NCBI GenBank assembly: GCA_049800095.1
Contig: JBARJD010000086.1
Span: 1 to 6,268 of the forward strand
Source of the DNA: JAKIWV01 sp049800095
GTDB taxonomy: Archaea; Thermoplasmatota; Thermoplasmata; Lutacidiplasmatales; UBA184
Reading direction: 5' to 3'
DNA: 6,268 nt
A program made the position numbers and the translations under genes. Each line of letters begins with the position of its first letter. Within the stretch, counting starts at the first letter, position 1. This document shows positions 1-6,253 of the stretch, in pieces. The notes beneath the pieces were generated by a model that had not been told where the DNA came from, searched no databases, and saw only the letters and a list, made by a program, of their open reading frames with translations.

Positions 1-30
1 CGCCAAGAGCGCCTTGCCGAGGTAGGTCAT
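1..30 (-). CDS. Start of a gene running off the left edge (partial)
   Basis: Only ten codons are visible, reading MTYLGKALLA, so no function can be given. The start is chosen because a TATA-like element on the same strand (53-58) lies 23 to 28 bases before this ATG, the spacing expected when transcription begins at the start codon, as in many archaeal leaderless genes. The bases just before the ATG (GCCGCGCC) resemble those before the double-propeller gene at 4652 (CCGCGCACCT). The same reading frame is open further upstream, with another ATG at 285, so a longer protein is possible; however, the translation between 285 and 30 is arginine-, proline- and serine-rich and looks like non-coding frame. 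The ATG also overlaps the TGA of the start-less frame 236-27 as ATGA. Confidence 0.4.
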   Translation of the reverse strand, partial: MTYLGKALLA

Positions 31-52
31 GGCGCGGCACAGCCATCCTGGC

Positions 53-58
53 GTATAA
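53..58 (-). promoter_or_regulatory. TATA-like promoter element for the gene at the left edge
   Basis: On the minus strand this reads TTATAC, preceded by purine-rich GAAGCGG, which could serve as a TFB recognition element. It occupies about -28 to -23 relative to the ATG at 30. There is no Shine-Dalgarno site between it and the ATG, which fits a leaderless transcript. The plus strand of the same bases reads GTATAA and could in principle serve a rightward transcript, but the plus-strand ATG at 87 is a little too far for the leaderless spacing. Confidence 0.4.
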
Positions 59-62
59 CCGC

Positions 63-87
63 TTCGATTAATTTCGACGAAGTTCGA
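63..87. repeat. Three TTCGA words at an exact 10-base period
   Basis: TTCGA occurs at 63-67, 73-77 and 83-87, so the copies begin 10 bases apart, close to one helical turn. The block lies directly upstream (minus-strand sense) of the TATA element at 53-58 and would cover about -33 to -57 relative to the ATG at 30. Repeated words on one face of the helix beside a promoter are typical of regulator binding sites. No regulator can be named. The word is short, so chance is not excluded. Confidence 0.35.
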
Positions 88-371
88 TGCCGGAGGCGCC
101 ACGTTGGAACAATATCCAGTCCGAGGAGCTTCCGCGGGCCCTCGGGAAGGCCGTTGAAGGGAAGAAAGGCACGGACCCCTGCTCGCTCGACCGTCTCGAT
201 GGCCTTCGTGCCTTCCCTGTCCGCGGGAATCTGCTGCTAGTACTGCTCGTCGGGTATCGGGGGTCACTCTCTCTGTCGAAGGCATGGACCGGATAGGCCG
301 TCCGCCGGTCTGGGCTGGGGCCGCCCTCGACGGATTCTCAAGCCCTGCCTTCGACACGACGGCGGCCGTGG

Positions 372-1334
372 GTGGAGGTCTTATTCGCTCCGTCCGTCGT
401 GCGGGGTGTGACGGATCGGCCCAACGCGTTCGCTGCGGGAGCCCTCTTCGGGCTCACCGATGTCTCCGGTGGGGCCCCCGGGAGCGGTGCCCCCGGGGCC
501 GGCAGATATTCGTCCACGTTTAACGGAGTTTTGACGGCCAAGGCGCCGCACGTTCCGGATATCGGAACCGTGCTGACTCCACCCGTCGGCCGCGTCGTGA
601 CGGTCACTAAGGCGAGCATCGTTGTGAACGCCCCGGTCGCCGCCGCATGGCGCCAGCACACGTTCTTTTTCACTCGGTTCATCCGGGTCGTTCAGGGCGA
701 CGCGACGCTCTTCAACCCTAATCTGGATTTCCTGTGCCGCGTACCTCTTCCTCCGGGAAGAACGGGGACGTTTACCGGCGCGGGCGGGGTGGGACGCTCC
801 CCCACGCCCGGGGGGGACTGGACTTCGTGGACCCGCCCCCTCCAGCTCAACTCGGGACTCGAGGTGATCTTCGGCTGCGACCTGGCGATCGGCAACTCGG
901 CTTCGCTGGACCTCGAGTGGGTGGACGCCGGCGCCGGGACCAGTGTCGTGAGCTTCGCACGCTATTTGGGCGACGGATCCGAGCGCGTGTGGACGATCGG
1001 GCCCCCACCGCCGGGGAAAAAGTGGTACATCCACAACGCCTTTCTTCGAGACGTCGTCTCGACGGCGGCGGGAGTGCGGGCCGCCACGTCGGTCCGTCAC
1101 TCCGACGGGTTCCTGCTCTGCGAGATTTCGTCCTTCCCGCCGGGGGATCGCGTGCAGTCCACCGGAGGGTATTCCACGTTCCAGACCGGGCCCGCTCTCA
1201 ACCCCGCCGGCACGAAGGTCGTCTATGCGGACCCGCAGTGGCTACTGGCCGGGGACCGCATCGATGTCCGACTCGCCGGACCGCCGGGGGACAAGTTCCT
1301 GTACGCCTTCTCGTTCACGGAAGTTCCGGCCTAG
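372..1334 (+). CDS. Two-domain beta-rich protein, possibly virus structural-like
   Basis: The 320-residue product has no signal peptide and no membrane segment. After an N-terminal part (1-60) rich in Gly, Ala, Pro and Ser come two domains of similar plan, about 61-186 and 205-318. Each has a hydrophobic strand near its start (RVVTVTKASIVV at 74-85; KKWYIHNAFLRDVV at 216-229) and near its end a matching segment (PLQLNSGLEVIFGCDL at 156-171; PQWLLAGDRIDVRL at 288-301) followed by a closing strand (LDLEWVDAG; YAFSFTEV). This alternation of short strands and turns suggests a duplicated beta-sandwich. Small proteins of this plan, with a strand-forming leader, a polar loop and an L-x-x-G-D-x-I motif, are common among uncharacterised virion or tail-module proteins, so a virus-derived role is an inference. 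The GTG at 372 is the only usable start after the in-frame TAG at 294-296; GTG at 399 and 408 are alternatives. No promoter is evident. Strong preference for G or C in third positions supports it as real coding sequence. Confidence 0.75.
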   Translation: MEVLFAPSVVRGVTDRPNAFAAGALFGLTDVSGGAPGSGAPGAGRYSSTFNGVLTAKAPHVPDIGTVLTPPVGRVVTVTKASIVVNAPVAAAWRQHTFFFTRFIRVVQGDATLFNPNLDFLCRVPLPPGRTGTFTGAGGVGRSPTPGGDWTSWTRPLQLNSGLEVIFGCDLAIGNSASLDLEWVDAGAGTSVVSFARYLGDGSERVWTIGPPPPGKKWYIHNAFLRDVVSTAAGVRAATSVRHSDGFLLCEISSFPPGDRVQSTGGYSTFQTGPALNPAGTKVVYADPQWLLAGDRIDVRLAGPPGDKFLYAFSFTEVPA

Positions 1335-1351
1335 TCGAGAACCTGGAGGCG

Positions 1352-1374
1352 GGGCCCCGCGGTTCGGGGGGCCC
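1352..1374. terminator. GC hairpin between two convergent genes
   Basis: GGGCCCC (1352-1358) and GGGGCCC (1368-1374) are reverse complements, separated by nine bases; an inner alternative pairs CCCCG (1355-1359) with CGGGG (1365-1369). It lies 18 bases after the stop of the plus-strand gene and 45 bases beyond the stop of the minus-strand gene, so it could end either transcript. There is no T-tract on either side, and archaeal termination usually depends on T-rich sequence, so the terminator role is weak. Confidence 0.25.
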
Positions 1375-1418
1375 GGTGCGCGCGGGAATTGCGCAACAAG
1401 TGCGGCGGGCGGGAAACC

Positions 1419-4400
1419 CTACTCGGGCGCCTGCCCATAGGTCGTAAACGCGTACAGGTTCCCGTTGTGGGCCGCCACGTAGATGGCACCGTCCACGATG
1501 ACCGGAGAGCTCGTCAGCGGCGCGTGCGTCTTGTAGACCCACAGCTCGTGCGGGCCGAACGTTCGGTCGCTGCTGATCACTCCCGAGGCGGTCTCCAAGA
1601 CCACGACGCCGTACGCCGTGGCGACCCCGACGATCGGAGAGCCGTACGAGATATCGTAGTTCAGAACGCCCGTGGTGGCGCTGAGGAAGTAGAGGTTCCC
1701 ATCGTGCGAGCCGATCACGAGTTCAGCTCCATCGGCGCCGTTTCCCTTGGTCGTGTACGCGCCCGTATCCGTGATGGGCCCTCCGGTCAGGTACGACCAG
1801 AGCTTCGCCCCCGTCAGCTCGGAGAGCGCGTAGACGTTCCCGTTCGCCGAGCCAGCGAAGACGGTCTCCGCCGCGACCGTGACCGCCGCGGTCACGGCCC
1901 CACCGGCCGCAAACGTCCAGGTACTGGCCCCGGTCGTCAGGTTGAGAGCAAGAATGTCTCCGTTGGATGTGCCGACGACGAGCCGCTTCTCCGTCGGGTC
2001 GACGGCCGGAGCCCCCGTGATGGCGCTTCCGAGGGAGACCGACCATGTGAGGGCGCCGGTGGACTCGGTGAGCGCGTCGACGGTACCGAGCGTCGAGGCG
2101 ACGTAGATCTCCCCGTCGACGTAGGCCGGAGGGGTCAGCTCCCCGCCGACGGAGACGCTCCAGACGGTCAGACCGGTCGTAGTCGAGATCGCATTCAGGC
2201 TGCCGTCCTGGCCGGTCACGAACACGAGGCCGAGCGCGGGGTCCACGGCCGGTGAGCCGTTCAGCGCCGCACCGGAGGCGAGGGTCCAGGTCCAGAGGAG
2301 GCCCCCATTATGGATGTCCACGGCGTAGAGTTGACCGGTGGTGTCGCCGAGATACGCGACGCCGTCGACCACCGCTGGAGCGGCACTGAACGCCGTTCCG
2401 GGGTCAAAGTGCCAGGCGAGGTGGACCCACTTTCGGTCGAACGAGATCAGGAAGTTGAGGATGGTATCGTTGGGCTCGAAGCCAGTGTGCGCCGGGTCGT
2501 AGCCGAGTTGGTCCCAGCTGTTCCCGATGACCAGCGCGACCGCCGCGGTCTTGCCGGAGGTGACGCCGGTGGCCTTGAGCGAGCTCCGATCGAACGCGGC
2601 CGTCGTCGGGATCTTCACGTTGGTACTCGGAAGGGCCCCTGTGTCCGTGGCCGTGGCCTTGGTGATCGTTTGCCCGGCGAGGCTGATGTTCACCGCCTCG
2701 GAGTCGGCAAAGCCCCCGCCAGAGACCACGACGGTCGCGCCGGGGGCGGCGAACGAAGGGGAAACCTGGATGTTCGCCCCTTGCGTGCTGAAAAGGACGG
2801 AGAAACCCGAATCGGCCCCGACGATGTCGGATTGCCCCGACGAGGCGACGGCGTACGCGGTCACCTCATACGTGCCTCCCGCCTTGGGCACGGGGTAGGA
2901 AAAGCTCCAGGAACTCAACTTGGCTCCCGGCGCGGCGAGCGTTGCCAGATTATTTACCGGGCCCGGGTCCCAAGCCCCGGTCGCGGCGTCCCACCAGGGG
3001 CCCGTGCCGCCGCCGGACTGCACGGCCACCTCGACCGCCGTCACCCCAGTGGAGTCGGTGGCGTTTCCGGCGACGCTCTCGTTCCCATCGGGGTTGGCGA
3101 GCGAGGAGGAGTCTCGGGGGTAGCTGATCGTCGTGGCAGGCAGGGTCTGCGCGTTCCCGCCGCCCACCGCGAAGTCGTAGAGGAAGCCGTCCGAAGAGGC
3201 GATGATGATGTTCCCGCCGACGATCGCCGGCGAGGCGGTGATGTAGCCCCCGGTCTGGTACTGGTAGAGCGAAGTTCCGGTGGCCAATGAGACCACGTTG
3301 ACCGCGCCCGCGATATCCCCCGTGACGACCACCGCGTCGCTCCCGCGGCCGGCAATGGCCGGCGAGGAAATCGACTCGGTCTGGGTCGTGTCGTTGTAGT
3401 GCCAGATCTCGGCGCCGGTGAGGGCGTTCAGGTCGAACAGCCCGTCGTGGAAGCCGAAAACGAGGTTGACCCCGTCGAGCGCGGGGGTCGAGCGGGCGAT
3501 CTTGACGACCCCAGCCAGCGCGTTGAAGTTGGTCTCCCAGATCAGCGTTCCATTGTTGAGGTCGAGGGCGTAGGCTCGCCCAATCTTGTTCGTGGTGTAC
3601 GCCACCCCTTGCGCGAAGCCGTTCACTCCGGGCGAAGAGATCAGCACGCCCGCGGCAACGTCCCAATCCCCGTTGTTGGGGTTGTAGCACTGGAATCGCC
3701 AGAGCAGCTGGCCGGTCAGCGCGTTCAGGGCGTAGACCGACGAGTCGGGGTCATCGCTGCCGAACAGCACCATCGGGACCCCGCTGGCACTCACTCCGTA
3801 GGAGGCGCTGTCCCAGCTCCCCGTTCCGGGGGTGTGATAGTCCGAGAACTGCCACTCCAGCGTGCAGTTGGCGGCGTTGATCGCGAGGAAGGGCCCGTTG
3901 ACCGACGTACCCTGCGTGCCGATGTAGAGCGTACGGACACCCCCTGGGGGGGTGGCGATCGTCGGCGTCGCCTCAATGGTCTGCGTTGTGACGCGCGAGC
4001 ACTCCACCGCGCCGGTGGTCGCGTTGAGTTTGTAGATCGCCGGAGTCTGGAAGGTGGCCACGTAGAGATCCCCGTCGTTGACGAGCGGGGTAGAACGGAT
4101 CCCCGAGCCGAGCCAGTTGCCCCAGATTATCTGGCCGTTCGCGACGTTGACCGCCTCCACGTCGCCGTATTCGTTGCCGATGTACGCGAGAGTCTTGTTC
4201 AAGATCGGGTCGTAGGCCACGACGGGCGAGTCGAGGGCCGGACCGTATATGTCCGTGGCCCACGCCACGCCGAGCTTGGAGGCGTTCAGTGTCGAGAGCG
4301 TGCTGTTCGGGTCGAAGCCTGAGAGATTGTTGCTCAGGTGGAGTTCTGGCCAATTGTCGGCCGTCGGGTTAGCCGCGGGAGCCAACTTGACGAGGTTGGG

Positions 4401-4652
4401 GGAAGGTGCCGCCACTCCGGTGGAACAGCCCGCCCCGGCCGAGGAGCCACCCGCGATGCTGATGTCGGCAGTGCAGGGGCTGACCGGGACCCCTCCATCG
4501 ACGGAGTCTGAAGAACCGCGGTCGCTCGCTGAAACGCTCGAGACCCCTAAGGTGGCGCCGGGGAGGACCATCAAGACGGCTACGGAGGCGATGAGCAACG
4601 AAAGCCCGAGGTGGGCCGCCATGCGGGGGCGTCGAGGGGACCCCCCATCCAT
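1419..4652 (-). CDS. Exported double beta-propeller protein with Ig-like linker
   Basis: The 1077-residue product carries an N-terminal export signal: Arg at 7, 8 and 10, then a hydrophobic stretch 15-37. A Ser/Gly-rich linker with Cys60 and Cys76 leads to the first propeller (about 101-498). An Ig-like domain (503-622, with GPWWDAATGAWDPGPV) and a second Ig/IPT-like domain (626-709, with APGATVVVSGGGF) follow, then a second propeller (711-1073). The blades show the PQQ-like/BamB-like signature, such as VYALNALTGQLLWRF (306-320), ILALNLTTGASTWTF (900-914) and VYALSELTGAKLWSY (940-954), with seven to eight repeats per propeller. Each propeller opens with a matching motif, W101 to P115 and W713 to P727, both ending in SGFDPN or TGFEPN, which indicates duplication of a whole propeller. 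I see no vicinal Cys pair or other sign of a quinoprotein dehydrogenase active site, so a binding or scaffolding role outside the cell is likelier than catalysis. Many N-X-S/T sequons suggest glycosylation. There is no C-terminal membrane anchor. The ATG at 4652 fits a TATA element 24-29 bases upstream; Met11 (4622) is an alternative start. Confidence 0.92.
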   Translation of the reverse strand: MDGGSPRRPRMAAHLGLSLLIASVAVLMVLPGATLGVSSVSASDRGSSDSVDGGVPVSPCTADISIAGGSSAGAGCSTGVAAPSPNLVKLAPAANPTADNWPELHLSNNLSGFDPNSTLSTLNASKLGVAWATDIYGPALDSPVVAYDPILNKTLAYIGNEYGDVEAVNVANGQIIWGNWLGSGIRSTPLVNDGDLYVATFQTPAIYKLNATTGAVECSRVTTQTIEATPTIATPPGGVRTLYIGTQGTSVNGPFLAINAANCTLEWQFSDYHTPGTGSWDSASYGVSASGVPMVLFGSDDPDSSVYALNALTGQLLWRFQCYNPNNGDWDVAAGVLISSPGVNGFAQGVAYTTNKIGRAYALDLNNGTLIWETNFNALAGVVKIARSTPALDGVNLVFGFHDGLFDLNALTGAEIWHYNDTTQTESISSPAIAGRGSDAVVVTGDIAGAVNVVSLATGTSLYQYQTGGYITASPAIVGGNIIIASSDGFLYDFAVGGGNAQTLPATTISYPRDSSSLANPDGNESVAGNATDSTGVTAVEVAVQSGGGTGPWWDAATGAWDPGPVNNLATLAAPGAKLSSWSFSYPVPKAGGTYEVTAYAVASSGQSDIVGADSGFSVLFSTQGANIQVSPSFAAPGATVVVSGGGFADSEAVNISLAGQTITKATATDTGALPSTNVKIPTTAAFDRSSLKATGVTSGKTAAVALVIGNSWDQLGYDPAHTGFEPNDTILNFLISFDRKWVHLAWHFDPGTAFSAAPAVVDGVAYLGDTTGQLYAVDIHNGGLLWTWTLASGAALNGSPAVDPALGLVFVTGQDGSLNAISTTTGLTVWSVSVGGELTPPAYVDGEIYVASTLGTVDALTESTGALTWSVSLGSAITGAPAVDPTEKRLVVGTSNGDILALNLTTGASTWTFAAGGAVTAAVTVAAETVFAGSANGNVYALSELTGAKLWSYLTGGPITDTGAYTTKGNGADGAELVIGSHDGNLYFLSATTGVLNYDISYGSPIVGVATAYGVVVLETASGVISSDRTFGPHELWVYKTHAPLTSSPVIVDGAIYVAAHNGNLYAFTTYGQAPE

Positions 4653-4675
4653 AGGTGCGCGGAACGCCCGTTGCG

Positions 4676-4681
4676 GTTATA
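4676..4681 (-). promoter_or_regulatory. TATA element of the double-propeller gene
   Basis: On the minus strand it reads TATAAC within GGATAGTCGTATAACCGC, covering -29 to -24 relative to the ATG at 4652. This is the expected distance from an archaeal TATA box to a transcription start, so the mRNA would begin at or next to the ATG with no 5' leader. No Shine-Dalgarno sequence lies in between, which agrees. It implies that the propeller gene can be transcribed independently of the hydrolase gene upstream. Confidence 0.5.
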
Positions 4682-4773
4682 CGACTATCCCATCCGGCGG
4701 AGGGTCCCCAAAAATCGCCGTCCTCCGACCGGGCACGCCCTGGCCGTCAGGGACCCAACTTCACGACTCCGCC

Positions 4774-4785
4774 GACGGATCCGTC
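4774..4785. repeat. Perfect 12-base palindrome in the gap between exported-protein genes
   Basis: GACGGATCCGTC is a perfect inverted repeat without a loop; after one mismatch on each side two more pairs match (GC and GC). It lies 33 bases downstream of the hydrolase stop codon and about 93 bases before the TATA element of the propeller gene. A loop-free palindrome is a better dimeric-protein site than an RNA terminator. A run of five T on the minus strand (4714-4710) lies between it and the promoter and could help end the hydrolase transcript. Confidence 0.3.
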
Positions 4786-4817
4786 AGCAGCCGGTCGACT
4801 TCTAACGCGAAGGATGT

Positions 4818-6197
4818 CTAGCTTCCCACGGTGACCATCACGACCGATTGCGCGGGCAGGGTGAACCCCCTCCCCAAGTGGGCAATCGACGTCGTGACCA
4901 TTCCCGACGCCGTCACGGTATAAAGCGTGCCGGGGCCTGAGTCTGGAAACCCGGACCCGACCAAGCCGATGTGGAACGATTCCGAGATGTTCGTGCTGAC
5001 CACGAGCAAGGTCCAGGCTTTCCCGTTCTGCGTCGCCTCGGCAAAGACCCCGTTCTGTCCGAGGTACTGAGTCGTGTACCACGTCGGGCCGAGCTTCGTG
5101 AACAGCGTCGAGTAGATCGAGAAGAAGGTCGCCTTGGCAAACTCCTGCAGGCTGGCACCCTCGTTCCACGCAAACCATCCCATCGCCGGGATATGGTTTT
5201 GCATCGCCTGGACGACGAGCGCCGATTGCAGTACGTTCTCCGCCCACGTCCCGGTAAACACGGGCGCATAGACCGAACCCGGGGTGGTCCATCCAACCTC
5301 CGTCATGTAGAGTGGCATCCCGTAGAGGAGCTGGCTCGCGTTCTGGTAGTCGGCGGGAAGCGCCTGGGGACTCGTCAACGTGGCGTAGAAGTTCGCAAGG
5401 GTCGGGTCAGCCGTTTGCGAATGCGCGGGCTTCGCGTGCATGGCATACACCGCACAGGTGCTGTTGTCGTACGGATTGGCCTCGAGAGCCCGGATCCACG
5501 CGGTATCGTTCTGCCAACCCGTGCCGGTGCCGGCGTTCAGGCACATCGCTGCCGGGGCCGTTGGTCCGAGGGCGGAGGAGACCGCCCGGATGGCAGCGGC
5601 GGTCTCGTTGGCGAAGGCGGTCGGAGTAGTGTTCCCGGTGTTACACGGGTGGCCGGCGGCCAGGGCGGCCCACGAAATTCCGAAGCAGAACCAGTGGGAG
5701 GCCTCATTGCCGTAAGCAAAGAATGCGGGCTGGAAACCGAGGGTGTCAACGACGTACTTCGCTTCCATCGCGGTGGTCGAGGTGTTGTTGATCTCCATCG
5801 GCAGCTCCATAACGGCCGCGCACGCGATGGCCTCGCAGTAGGAAACGAAGTCCTGAACCGTCACGGCGGCCTCCTCCTTCGACCCGACGGAATAGATCGT
5901 GTTCGTCGAGAAGTCCGTCCGCTCGGTGAGGTTGCCAGCCGGGTAGACGAGTAATTTCGTTGGCGTTTTGAGGAGCCCATGTACCGGGTCGGCCCCGGCG
6001 CTCTTGTCCGACGCGATATTCATGCCCCAGAAATCGGAGGGTTGCGACACGGAGGCACCCAGTTGGAGGTGCAGCGGGTTCGGGCTCGTCGCTGCGGCGG
6101 ACGCGGCGGCTGATCCAATGGAGGGGGCCAGGAACACTCCAATCACGAAGACCACAAGAATTGCGCCCGGTGGCCACTCCCGACGTCGCCCTGTCAC
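4818..6197 (-). CDS. Secreted clan GH-A glycoside hydrolase
   Basis: The 459-residue product starts with a signal peptide: Arg 4-6, hydrophobic core 11-28, and a likely cleavage site in the Ala-rich stretch near 33-37. The body is a (beta/alpha)8 barrel of clan GH-A. FWGMN (56-60) marks the first strand and LLVYPAGNLTERTDF (82-96) matches the Arg/Gly-Gly-N region of GH79- and GH51-like enzymes. GNE (163-165) carries the predicted acid/base Glu165, with Asn164 before it as usual for the clan. MTEVGW (298-303) carries the predicted nucleophile Glu300. AMGWFAWNEG (338-347) fits the eighth strand. A beta-sandwich (about 375-457) closes the protein, ending LPAQSVVMVTV, the usual C-terminal domain of these enzymes. 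Six Cys (121, 126, 171, 185, 219, 248) could form disulfides, and about nine N-X-S/T sequons are present. The enzyme should act outside the cell as a retaining glycosidase; the exact family and substrate cannot be read, with heparanase/glucuronidase-like GH79 the closest in feel. The GTG at 6197 is the only start in the visible frame and sits right before the signal peptide, but no in-frame stop lies upstream within the window, so an earlier start is not excluded. Confidence 0.88.
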   Translation of the reverse strand: MTGRRREWPPGAILVVFVIGVFLAPSIGSAAASAAATSPNPLHLQLGASVSQPSDFWGMNIASDKSAGADPVHGLLKTPTKLLVYPAGNLTERTDFSTNTIYSVGSKEEAAVTVQDFVSYCEAIACAAVMELPMEINNTSTTAMEAKYVVDTLGFQPAFFAYGNEASHWFCFGISWAALAAGHPCNTGNTTPTAFANETAAAIRAVSSALGPTAPAAMCLNAGTGTGWQNDTAWIRALEANPYDNSTCAVYAMHAKPAHSQTADPTLANFYATLTSPQALPADYQNASQLLYGMPLYMTEVGWTTPGSVYAPVFTGTWAENVLQSALVVQAMQNHIPAMGWFAWNEGASLQEFAKATFFSIYSTLFTKLGPTWYTTQYLGQNGVFAEATQNGKAWTLLVVSTNISESFHIGLVGSGFPDSGPGTLYTVTASGMVTTSIAHLGRGFTLPAQSVVMVTVGS

Positions 6198-6253
6198 ACC
6201 CGATATCGGACTTCTTCGAACAACATTGACAACGGGGTGGGACCGTCGGGCAT
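6194..6253 (-). CDS. Possible 19-residue leader ORF overlapping the hydrolase start
   Basis: On the minus strand an ATG at 6253 (or GTG at 6256, directly after an in-frame TAA) opens a frame reading MPDGPTPLSMLFEEVRYRV that stops at a TGA. That TGA overlaps the GTG start of the glycoside hydrolase as GTGA. Such an overlap allows translational coupling, and the hydrolase itself lacks an obvious TATA element at leaderless distance, which would fit initiation further upstream. The frame is too short for codon statistics, so it may be a coincidence. Confidence 0.2.
   Translation of the reverse strand: MPDGPTPLSMLFEEVRYRV

Larger units (their letters stand above)
27..236 (-). pseudogene. Start-less open frame, possible eroded protein fragment
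   Basis: After an in-frame TAG at 239-237 the minus strand stays open for 69 codons to a TGA at 29-27. It has no ATG, GTG or TTG, so it cannot be a normal gene as it stands. The translation nevertheless looks protein-like in its first half, for example ADREGTKAIETVERAGVRAF followed by LPFNGLPEG. The pattern of an aspartate, a helix, a glycine, then a hydrophobic strand ending in Pro-Phe-x loosely resembles the region around the second catalytic aspartate of DDE transposases, so an insertion-sequence relic is one guess. The antisense plus-strand frame at 87-296 (starting MPEAPRWNNI) is almost equally plausible by codon pattern. Neither can be called with confidence. Confidence 0.2.
31..371. 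other. Region without a supported complete gene
   Basis: This stretch holds the TATA element, the TTCGA triplet and the start-less frame described separately. Short plus-strand frames open at 87 (69 codons) and at 284 (79 codons, running into the next gene in another frame). None has a recognisable domain or a clear ribosome-binding site. The translation from 284 to about 370 (MDRIGRPPVWAGAALDG and onward) is moderately protein-like and could be the displaced N-terminus of the gene at 372 if there is a frameshift near 370. No RNA gene or terminator was recognised here. Confidence 0.5.

Noticed and set aside
374..379. GGAGGT as a Shine-Dalgarno site for the gene at 372
   Set aside because: It lies within the first codons of the GTG start, and the next in-frame start (GTG at 399) is 19 bases away, too far for normal initiation.
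381..1100. Minus-strand open frame of 239 codons opposite the beta-sandwich gene
   Set aside because: The composition is Arg/Gly/Ser-rich shadow sequence; the plus-strand frame has the regular strand pattern and internal duplication.
1389..4322. Long plus-strand open frames opposite the double-propeller gene (1389-2255, 2310-3290, 3399-4322)
   Set aside because: They are antisense to a gene with clear domains, their translations are Arg/Gly/Val-rich without motifs, and high third-position GC of the real gene creates such open frames.
1419..4652. PQQ-dependent dehydrogenase activity for the propeller protein
   Set aside because: The blade repeats match, but no vicinal cysteine pair or catalytic aspartate context of quinoprotein dehydrogenases is visible, and two propellers are joined by Ig domains.
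4696..4730. Imperfect hairpin GGCGGAGG with CCTCCGACC as terminator of the hydrolase gene
   Set aside because: The stem has a mismatch and an 18-base loop, and the short T-tract lies inside the loop rather than after the stem.
4971..5954. Plus-strand open frame of 327 codons opposite the glycoside hydrolase
   Set aside because: It is antisense to a gene with intact catalytic motifs and has an arginine-rich, domain-free translation.
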